DNA of 5,104 nucleotides from Planctomycetota bacterium (GTDB lineage: Bacteria; Planctomycetota; Planctomycetia; Pirellulales; Thermoguttaceae). The stretch is taken from the NCBI GenBank assembly GCA_023397045.1, contig JAEWUR010000567.1:1-5104 (forward strand), read 5' to 3'. The translations under genes were made by a program, and so were the position numbers. The notes beneath the pieces are model-generated. The model made no database searches. It was given only the letters and a program-made list of their open reading frames with translations, and was not told the DNA's origin. Positions 1 to 5,104 of this stretch are shown piece after piece; position 1 is the first letter of the stretch; each line of letters starts with the position of its first letter.

Positions 1-2
1 TC

Positions 3-104
3 GTCGTGGCCGGCTATACGTTGGCCGGCATCGTTCGACCGCTCTGCGGCGTCATCATGCTTCCGTGGCAGTTGTTTGGGAACGATGGAGAACGAGCAGC
101 CTGA
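3..104 (+). CDS. Possible C-terminal end of an upstream membrane protein (partial)
   Basis: Reading from base 3 gives 33 codons without a start, ending at a TGA at 102-104. The peptide begins VVAGYTLAGIVRPLCGVIML and ends FGNDGERAA. It is therefore a hydrophobic stretch of about 20 residues followed by a short polar tail, which is what the last membrane helix of an integral membrane protein looks like. Most third positions in the first two thirds are G or C, as in the real genes of this window, and the other two frames read as Arg/Ser/Trp-rich noise. The fragment is too short to assign to a family, and chance openness over 100 bases is quite possible. No intrinsic terminator with a T-tract follows the stop. 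Confidence 0.35.
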   Translation, partial: VVAGYTLAGIVRPLCGVIMLPWQLFGNDGERAA

Positions 105-399
105 ATTATCTTGCCAACGGGGATAAAACGCCAACAATCCGTAGGTTACGCTGGAGCATAACCATACGAATCTCTCTCTCCGCTTTTCCGGGCAGAGATT
201 ACCCGTCCGGGCCAACCGTCGTCAGCGGTAACTCTTCCCAGACGGACGGCGGGTCAATTGCCGCAAGAGTGGACAGAAGATGCCTAGTTCATGTGCAGTG
301 CAATCGATTCTGACTCGGCGGCGAAAGCGGCTTCTGGTGTCGCAAGTGCTTAGTATGATAACACTTGTCCTTCGTCCAAGCCGCTCGGCACGGCCGAAC
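105..399. other. Non-coding region upstream of the glnA promoter
   Basis: I find no convincing gene here; the short open frames on both strands have no ribosome-binding site, domain or coding-like composition. The stretch holds several inverted repeats. AATCTCT at 169-175 pairs with AGAGATT at 194-200. CCGTCCG at 203-209 pairs with CGGACGG at 243-249. TGCA-G-TGCA lies at 294-302, and CAAGTG at 343-348 pairs with CACTTG at 362-367. The last two lie about 130 and 70 bases before the predicted transcription start, a usual distance for activator sites of sigma-54 promoters. The first two could be folded RNA or chance. No tRNA or known structured RNA is recognisable. Confidence 0.5.
343..367. repeat. 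Inverted repeat upstream of the sigma-54 promoter (candidate activator site)
   Basis: CAAGTG (343-348) and CACTTG (362-367) are perfect inverted copies separated by 13 AT-rich bases (centre at 355). The centre is about 71 bases before the predicted start of transcription at 426. Sigma-54 promoters need an upstream AAA+ activator such as NtrC, so a dyad here is a reasonable candidate operator. It does not match the NtrC consensus (TGCAC-type arms) closely, so the bound factor is unknown and chance is possible. Confidence 0.3.
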
Positions 400-415
400 T
401 GGCATCTGATTTGCA
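400..415 (+). promoter_or_regulatory. Sigma-54 (-24/-12) promoter of glnA
   Basis: The sequence TGGCATCTGATTTGCA fits the sigma-54 consensus TGGCACG-N4-TTGCW at 14 of 16 positions, counting the four free positions as matches; the two differences are in the CG after TGGCA. The invariant GG (401-402) and GC (413-414) are separated by exactly 10 bases, which is the diagnostic spacing. Placing the C of the GC at -12 puts transcription start near base 426, leaving a leader of about 108 bases before the glnA start codon. Control of glnA by RpoN with an NtrC-type activator is well established in proteobacteria, so the position before glnA greatly strengthens the call. It implies nitrogen-responsive expression and a need for RpoN and an enhancer-binding protein, neither of which is encoded in this window. 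Confidence 0.8.
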
Positions 416-425
416 AAAATCGCGG

Positions 426-533
426 CTCAGATCGCGTACGCCTGCGGGCCGTGCCAAGAAGTATCGGCATGCGCTGAGCGTACTGGACTTCAACGAACCG
501 GTTTTTCCAGTAATCCCCACTAAGGAGGGAAAT
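426..533 (+). promoter_or_regulatory. Structured 5' leader of glnA
   Basis: The predicted mRNA leader can form two adjacent hairpins. In hairpin 1, GCTCAG (425-430) pairs with CTGAGC (474-479), and after a two-base AT bulge CGC (433-435) pairs with GCG (471-473). Its loop can hold a small TGCC/GGCA stem (452-455 with 466-469). In hairpin 2, TACTGGA (481-487) pairs with TCCAGTA (506-512), with the palindrome AACCGGTT (496-503) in its loop. Hairpin 1 begins almost at the predicted transcription start, and hairpin 2 ends nine bases before the Shine-Dalgarno. TCCC at 514-517 could also pair with GGGA at 527-530 and partly mask that site. No known riboswitch class is recognised; whether this regulates anything is inference. 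Confidence 0.4.
522..528 (+). promoter_or_regulatory. Ribosome-binding site fixing the glnA GTG start
   Basis: AAGGAGG is a near-perfect Shine-Dalgarno, five bases before the GTG at 534. It decides the start. The open frame extends back to a TTG at 411, but that codon lies in the -12 element of the promoter and upstream of the predicted transcript. An ATG at 532 in another frame is followed directly by TGA, so it encodes nothing. Confidence 0.9.
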
Positions 534-1946
<1,413 letters not shown>

Positions 1947-1951
1947 ATAAC

Positions 1952-2038
1952 CTTTCACGATTCTGGGAATTGGAAAATCCGCCGCCACCCCTTGGGAGGC
2001 GGCTCCAAGCGAGCGCGAAGCTCCCAGGATCACGAAGG
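1952..2038. repeat. Nested imperfect palindrome downstream of glnA
   Basis: GATTCTGGGA (1959-1968) pairs with TCCCAGGATC (2022-2031) over ten positions, with one G-U pair. After a two-base internal loop on each side, CTTTC (1952-1956) pairs with GAAGG (2034-2038), including one more G-U. Inside lies a second hairpin: GCCGCC (1981-1986) with GGCGGC (1998-2003), an A/A mismatch, then CCC with GGG around a CTT loop. A small GAGC/GCTC stem (2011-2014 with 2020-2023) competes with the outer arm. It starts five bases after the glnA stop and lacks a T-tract. It may act as an mRNA-end stabiliser, a non-canonical terminator, or a REP/MITE-like dispersed repeat; I cannot tell which from one copy. Confidence 0.6.
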
Positions 2039-2049
2039 CTATTAAGTCA

Positions 2050-2079
2050 GGGATTCGGGGTCAGGGGCTAGGGACTAGG
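2050..2079 (+). repeat. G-rich heptad tandem repeat / putative G-quadruplex
   Basis: Four consecutive seven-base units read GGGATTC, GGGGTCA, GGGGCTA and GGGACTA, followed by GG. The four G tracts are separated by three or four bases, so the block satisfies the usual G3+N1-7 pattern for an intramolecular quadruplex on the + strand, and also in any transcript reading through from glnA. Unit-to-unit divergence suggests an old or drifting tandem array. Whether it folds or does anything is unknown. Confidence 0.65.
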
Positions 2080-2160
2080 CCTGTGCGTAGTCTCGGCAGC
2101 TTCTCCCTAAGGTCCAATAAACTTGGCACGGTCCTGAGCCCGGGTGGGCGCCTGCGAGGG

Positions 2161-2187
2161 TGGCCCTTCCGGGCCAGGCCTTTTCTT
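2161..2187 (+). terminator. Candidate intrinsic terminator
   Basis: TGGCCC (2161-2166) and GGGCCA (2171-2176) form a six-pair GC-rich stem around a TTCC tetraloop, followed after GGCC by TTTTCTT (2181-2187). The T stretch begins four bases after the stem, so it is less than ideal. It could end read-through from glnA, 215 bases beyond its stop. The downstream G7 run and dyad (2198-2218) suggest more RNA structure nearby. Confidence 0.35.
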
Positions 2188-2386
2188 GGAATCCCGTATC
2201 GCCGGGGGGGTAGGCGATCGCCGTTTTTGTCAAATGCCCTTGCCCCTGCGGTCGCCTTCTGATAGCGTTGGCCAAGTTGCGCAGACTGCATCGGGACGGG
2301 CGTCGGAATCGTCCCGCCCACCTTCCGATTCTTGTCGTTTTTTTTTGCGATCGTATCGCTTCGAAACAACCCTAGGGTACTGGCCG

Positions 2387-2746
2387 ATGATCCGATTCAC
2401 TATCTTTCTGCTCGTGGTCCTTGCCGCGGTCCTGATATTGACCAATCCCAACCAGGAAACGCATCAGCAAAACGTCTACGCTTCGATGGCTGCCAATTCG
2501 GTCAAGGGCGACCTGCTGGGCAAGATCACCGCGGACGTGCTCGGCACCGTCGATCCGATGCCTTTGACCTACCACAACTACTATCTCTTCTCGACCACAA
2601 CGTTCGAGGACCAGACCGCATCGGTTGGGATCTTCTCTCGGGTGTGGAAAAAAGATCTCAGCCTTTCGGACGTCAAGCTCCGGTCGCTGATCGGCCCTGG
2701 CACGGCGATGACTGGCGGCTCCGATGCGACAACCACGAAGAAATGA
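2387..2746 (+). CDS. Small single-pass membrane protein, DUF4359-like
   Basis: From ATG 2387 the protein has 119 residues. AGGG at 2374-2377, nine bases ahead, is a modest ribosome-binding site. The N-terminus MIRFTIFLLVVLAAVLILTN is one basic residue plus a hydrophobic helix (about 3-19), a signal anchor or uncleaved signal peptide, followed directly by NPNQETHQQN. The rest is probably extracytoplasmic: an alpha-like stretch (about 30-55), then the pattern NYYLFSTTTF (residues 64-73) followed by SVGIFSRVW, and a polar tail ending TTTKK. The TNPxxE start after the helix and the NYYLFST...VGIF pattern resemble the DUF4359 family as I remember it; the function of that family is unknown. An open frame extends back to 2144, but its extra residues look non-coding. 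It is the first gene of a cluster with the CorA-like transporter 45 bases downstream. Confidence 0.75.
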   Translation: MIRFTIFLLVVLAAVLILTNPNQETHQQNVYASMAANSVKGDLLGKITADVLGTVDPMPLTYHNYYLFSTTTFEDQTASVGIFSRVWKKDLSLSDVKLRSLIGPGTAMTGGSDATTTKK

Positions 2747-2751
2747 CGCAA

Positions 2752-2772
2752 CGCCGGCCGGTCTCGCCGGCG
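2752..2772 (+). repeat. GC-rich hairpin between the small membrane protein and the transporter gene
   Basis: CGCCGGC (2752-2758) and GCCGGCG (2766-2772) form a perfect seven-pair stem around a seven-base loop. It sits five bases after the upstream stop and seven bases before the ribosome-binding site of the transporter gene. There is no T-tract, so it is not an obvious terminator. It could tune the relative expression of the two genes, or simply be GC-rich spacer sequence. Confidence 0.4.
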
Positions 2773-2791
2773 CCGAATCGGAGAAGTCGCC

Positions 2792-3703
2792 ATGTTGGAA
2801 CGGATGAAATTGGTCGACGGACGCGTCGTGCCCGATGGCGATTCCGGCAATATCTACATCTACACCAATCCGAGCGAATCCGAACGTAAATACTTGGTCG
2901 ACACGCTGAAATTGGACGAGCACACGCTGTCCTCGGCGCTCGACCCGAACGAGCTCGCCCGATTGGAGTTCGAGCCCGACCACGTTGCGATCATCTCGAA
3001 ACGCCCGCAGAACTATTCGAGCGAAGAGATGTTCATGTTCCGGGTGACCTCGATCGGCCTGTTCCTTTTTTCCGATCGGCTGATCGTCGTTCTTTCCGAA
3101 CACGTGCCGATGTTTCTCGGCAAGCCATACGCCAGGATCGGGTCGCTGGCCGACGTCGCGCTGAAGATCATTTTCAGCTCGACGGCCCATTTCATCGAGC
3201 ACTTGAAGGTGATCAACGCCGTTTCCGACGCGTTGGAGGAACAAATCAACGCGTCGATGCAGAACAAATATCTGCTGAACCTGTTCAGCCTCGAAAAAAG
3301 CCTCGTCTACTATTTGAACGCCATCAACAGCAATGGGAAGCTGATCGAGCGGTTGAAACTGAGCGCCGGCAAACTGGGCTTCTCAACCGAAACGGTGGAA
3401 TTCATCGACGATATGACGATCGAAAACGCACAGTGCTACGAACAGGCCGAGATCTACTCGAACATTTTGGCCAGCATGATGGACGCCCGGGTGTCGATCG
3501 TCAGCAACAATCTGAACTGGCTGATGAAGACGCTCACAATCATCACGTTGGCCATCATGCTGCCGACGCTGGTGGTGAGCATCTTTTCGATGAACGTGAA
3601 GTTCCCCGGCATGGACCATCCCTACATGTTCTGGTTCGTCTTGTCGATGGCGCTTGCCTCGGCATTCGTGGTTCGAATCGTGTTGTGGTGGAAGAAATGG
3701 TGA
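2792..3703 (+). CDS. CorA-family Mg2+/divalent cation transporter, SMN variant
   Basis: Predicted inner-membrane channel for Mg2+ or related divalent cations; CorA proteins are pentamers with a large cytoplasmic N-terminal funnel and two C-terminal helices per subunit. The 303 residues fit that plan. Residues 1-110 form the mixed alpha/beta domain, with the family-like stretch YTNPSESERKYLVDTLKLDE. Residues about 125-242 form the long helices, including LEKSLVYYLNAINSN and the stalk helix ending NNLNWLMKTLT. TM1 is about 243-265, TM2 about 278-299, and the tail is basic (WWKKW). The family signature Gly-Met-Asn at the end of TM1 reads Ser-Met-Asn (266-268), followed by VKFPG, a CorA-type loop. 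The start at 2792 is supported by GGAGAAG at 2780-2786. The 3' end overlaps the HPr gene by 7 bases, which suggests translational coupling. The transported ion is not certain. Confidence 0.88.
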   Translation: MLERMKLVDGRVVPDGDSGNIYIYTNPSESERKYLVDTLKLDEHTLSSALDPNELARLEFEPDHVAIISKRPQNYSSEEMFMFRVTSIGLFLFSDRLIVVLSEHVPMFLGKPYARIGSLADVALKIIFSSTAHFIEHLKVINAVSDALEEQINASMQNKYLLNLFSLEKSLVYYLNAINSNGKLIERLKLSAGKLGFSTETVEFIDDMTIENAQCYEQAEIYSNILASMMDARVSIVSNNLNWLMKTLTIITLAIMLPTLVVSIFSMNVKFPGMDHPYMFWFVLSMALASAFVVRIVLWWKKW

Positions 3704-3984
3704 ATAATACGGCAACGTGCAAAATCGTGGTGATGAATCCGGCCGGTCTCCACGCGCGGCCAAGCTTGGCGGTCGCGCAGACCGTCCGGCAATCGACGTC
3801 GAAAGTCGAGGTTCGCGCGTCGCGTCAATGCGTCGACGCTGGCGATATATTGCAGCTTCTCGGCCTGGGCGCCACCCAGGGAACCGAGTTGACCTTCACG
3901 GCGACCGGTCCCGATGCCGAGTCCGTGCTCGGCAAGCTCACCGACTTGTTCGCCAATCAATTCGGGTTGCACGGCGAACCGTAG
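3697..3984 (+). CDS. HPr-family phosphocarrier protein with Asp at the Ser46 position
   Basis: Small cytosolic protein of the phosphoenolpyruvate phosphotransferase system type: it accepts phosphate on a histidine from Enzyme I and passes it on. The 95 residues cover the whole fold. The active site NPAGLHARPS has His19 (His15 in E. coli/Bacillus) and Arg21. The second signature region is VDAGDILQLLGLGATQGTEL. Asp50 lies 31 residues after the histidine, exactly where Ser46 stands in HPr, so the site for HPr kinase is absent and replaced by an acidic residue. The start is ambiguous. ATG 3697 (chosen) overlaps the transporter stop by 7 bases; GTG 3700 would suit GGAAG at 3690-3694 better, and GTG 3685 or 3688 are also in frame. 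No Enzyme I, HPr kinase or sugar permease gene lies next to it, so it may serve regulation rather than sugar uptake. Confidence 0.93.
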   Translation: MVNNTATCKIVVMNPAGLHARPSLAVAQTVRQSTSKVEVRASRQCVDAGDILQLLGLGATQGTELTFTATGPDAESVLGKLTDLFANQFGLHGEP

Positions 3985-4030
3985 CCGAAATCCTGTCTTT
4001 CCGTTCGCAGTCCGGCAACATTTCCATCAA

Positions 4031-5104
4031 CTACTTGTCGTCTTCGCCGACCACCTCGGCCTGCATCACGTTGAAGACGTCGGTGTTCGTGATATAGCGT
4101 CCGGCGCCGGGCCAATGTGCGGCGGCCTCGGCGTCGTCGCCTCGGATGAGCTTCTCGAAACGCTGGCTGCCGGCGCCGCAAGCGTGGACCGGAACCAGGC
4201 TGTTGCTGTGGCCGTGCGAGTGATACTTCATGCCGGGCAGCTTGCCTTCGCCACGGTCTTCCAGTGGCGCGAAGGCGACTTCCGACGAGTTTGGTCCCCA
4301 GAGAAGGCCGGTCTCGTGGTCGGCCGTGAGAATCAGCAGGTTCTCGTCCCAACCGCCGTGCGATTCGATCCAATCGACGACCGCTTCGACCGCTTTGACG
4401 AAAGCGATTTGTTCTTCGATCATTCGGTCGGGCTCGTTGGCATGGTTGGCCCAATCGATGGCTCCGCCCTCGATCATCAGATACAATCCCTTGGGGTTAT
4501 CGTCGAGGCAATTCAACGCGGCCTTGGACATCGTGGCCAGCGATGGCACGTTTTCGTTCAATGGCGTCGTGAAAGGCAGCCGCGCCAGACGGTCTGGCGG
4601 CAGATCGGACTTCACTTGATCGTAAGGGAGGTTGACCTTATCGGCCCCGCGTTTTCCCTGGAGCGTCGAGGCGACCTGTGCGGTGCCCAGCACCTTCGGC
4701 GGCGTCGCCCCGGTCGTCAGGGCCTCGAAATCCGCCTTGCTCTCGATCAATTTCCAATCGGTTTTGCCTTCTTTCAAATTCCCCCACGTCTCTTTGCCGC
4801 CGACATACTGATAATCGCGTTTCTTTTTTTCCGACAGCGGTTGACCATCGTCATCGAAGTCGGGATTGCCCGCCCCCATGATGACGTCAAGATAGGCGGC
4901 GCCGAGCATCTCGTTGGCAATCTCGACGTAATGGCCTCGACTCGCGTTATGGGCGCCGCCGAGACCGGCCGGCGTGGCATGGCTCCACGGAACGCTCGTC
5001 ACCACGCCCACCGATTTGCCCTGCGTTTTGGCGATTTCGGCGATCGACGGCATCGGTTGACCTTGGTTCGACCAGTCGATCGCGTTATTGTAGGTCTTTT
5101 GGCC
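4031..5104 (-). CDS. phoA: Alkaline phosphatase, PhoA type (5' end outside window)
   Basis: Phosphomonoesterase, normally exported, that frees phosphate from organic esters. The frame runs uninterrupted to the window edge: 17 codons (GQKTYNNAIDWSNQGQP) precede the first visible ATG at 5053, and they match the family's stretch before the PSIxEIAK segment, so the true start and signal peptide lie beyond 5104. The visible 357 residues carry SHATPAG (fragment 41-47; the Thr matches Mg-site Thr155 of E. coli), MIEGGAIDWANHAN (210-223) with the Glu, Asp and His of the metal sites, TADHETG (260-266) with the Asp-His zinc pair, and HSHGHSNSLVP with the last zinc histidine (about His299). The catalytic Ser102-equivalent motif is off the window. 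It is convergent with the HPr gene across 46 bases without a clear terminator. The Pho regulon would be the usual control, but the promoter is not visible. Confidence 0.93.
   Translation of the reverse strand, partial: GQKTYNNAIDWSNQGQPMPSIAEIAKTQGKSVGVVTSVPWSHATPAGLGGAHNASRGHYVEIANEMLGAAYLDVIMGAGNPDFDDDGQPLSEKKKRDYQYVGGKETWGNLKEGKTDWKLIESKADFEALTTGATPPKVLGTAQVASTLQGKRGADKVNLPYDQVKSDLPPDRLARLPFTTPLNENVPSLATMSKAALNCLDDNPKGLYLMIEGGAIDWANHANEPDRMIEEQIAFVKAVEAVVDWIESHGGWDENLLILTADHETGLLWGPNSSEVAFAPLEDRGEGKLPGMKYHSHGHSNSLVPVHACGAGSQRFEKLIRGDDAEAAAHWPGAGRYITNTDVFNVMQAEVVGEDDK

Larger units (their letters stand above)
1947..2386. other. Non-coding, structure-rich region between glnA and the DUF4359-like gene
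   Basis: No gene is supported in these 440 bases. The open frame that runs into the next gene from 2144 gives a Gly/Ser/Arg-rich sequence without a ribosome-binding site, and the opposite-strand frames look equally artificial. The region contains the nested palindrome at 1952-2038, the G-rich heptads at 2050-2079, a hairpin plus T stretch at 2161-2187, the dyads ATCGCC (2198-2203) with GGCGAT (2213-2218) around a G7 run, the dyad CGGGACG (2292-2298) with CGTCCCG (2310-2316), and a T9 run (2338-2346). The promoter of the downstream cluster should lie in its last part, but I see only a weak candidate (TTGTCG at 2332, TATCGC at 2354). Confidence 0.6.

Noticed and set aside
169..200. Terminator for the upstream partial gene (AATCTCT/AGAGATT stem)
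   Set aside because: Seven pairs around an 18-base loop with no T-tract after the stem; kept only as a note in the non-coding region.
65..470. Short open frames in the region upstream of glnA (65-313 +, 222-470 -, 280-477 +)
   Set aside because: No ribosome-binding sites, Arg/Ser/Thr-rich non-protein-like composition, mutual overlap, and overlap with the sigma-54 control region.
411..533. N-terminal extension of glutamine synthetase from TTG 411
   Set aside because: The codon overlaps the -12 promoter element and lies before the predicted transcript; the extra 41 residues are not GS-like, and the strong Shine-Dalgarno at 522-528 marks GTG 534, which gives the normal 470-residue length.
2124..2139. 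Second sigma-54-like site (TGGCACG followed by TGAGC)
   Set aside because: The -24 half is perfect, but the following GC is 11 rather than 10 bases from the GG and the TTGC core is missing, so the -12 half fails.
2214..2221. GCGATCGC octamer (HIP1-like)
   Set aside because: HIP1 is meaningful as a highly repeated element in cyanobacteria; a single copy here is part of a local palindrome and says nothing about the taxon.
2144..2386. Longer start for the DUF4359-like gene
   Set aside because: The extra 81 residues are Gly/Ser/Arg/Pro-rich without domain features, there is no ribosome-binding site at 2144, and the hydrophobic anchor begins naturally at ATG 2387.
2372..3244. 290-aa open frame on the minus strand opposite the transporter genes
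   Set aside because: It is a shadow of real coding on the plus strand: Arg/His/Asp/Val-rich with no family pattern and no ribosome-binding site, and it overlaps two well-supported genes.
3957..4454. 165-aa minus-strand open frame in the 3' part of the phosphatase gene
   Set aside because: It is an alternative-frame, Arg-rich shadow of the alkaline phosphatase coding sequence.

Overview
The window looks like a piece of bacterial chromosome of moderate-to-high GC. It carries housekeeping and nutrient-acquisition genes and shows no mobile element, CRISPR array or RNA gene that I can recognise. The taxon is uncertain. The gene types and the G-rich heptad-type intergenic repeats are compatible with a planctomycete-like organism (for example Pirellulales), but this is an impression from sequence style, not a demonstrated placement.

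Layout. Positions 3-104 hold what may be the last codons of an upstream membrane protein. Positions 105-533 are non-coding and contain the control region of glnA. This includes a near-consensus sigma-54 (-24/-12) promoter at 400-415, inverted repeats upstream that could bind an enhancer-binding protein, and a leader of about 108 nt that can fold into two adjacent hairpins before a strong Shine-Dalgarno. Positions 534-1946 encode a 470-aa type I-beta glutamine synthetase with the conserved adenylylation tyrosine. Positions 1947-2386 are non-coding and structure-rich: a nested imperfect palindrome, a four-unit G-rich heptad repeat that fits a G-quadruplex pattern, a GC-rich hairpin followed by a short T stretch, and homopolymer runs (G7, T9).

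Three genes on the + strand then form a compact cluster: a small single-pass membrane protein resembling DUF4359 (2387-2746), a CorA-type divalent-cation transporter whose signature GMN motif reads SMN (2792-3703), and an HPr phosphocarrier (3697-3984) that overlaps the transporter gene by 7 nt. The HPr keeps the active-site histidine but has aspartate where the regulatory serine 46 normally lies. On the - strand, converging on HPr, is a PhoA-type alkaline phosphatase (4031 to beyond 5104). Its N-terminus, including the catalytic serine, lies outside the window.

How they fit together. The clearest theme is nutrient control: nitrogen assimilation under apparent sigma-54 and adenylylation control, phosphate scavenging, Mg2+/divalent-cation transport, and a PTS-type phosphorelay protein. 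I see no obviously new multi-gene system. The most notable points are the glnA promoter/leader architecture, the Ser46-to-Asp HPr, the GMN-to-SMN transporter variant, and the repeat structures downstream of glnA.
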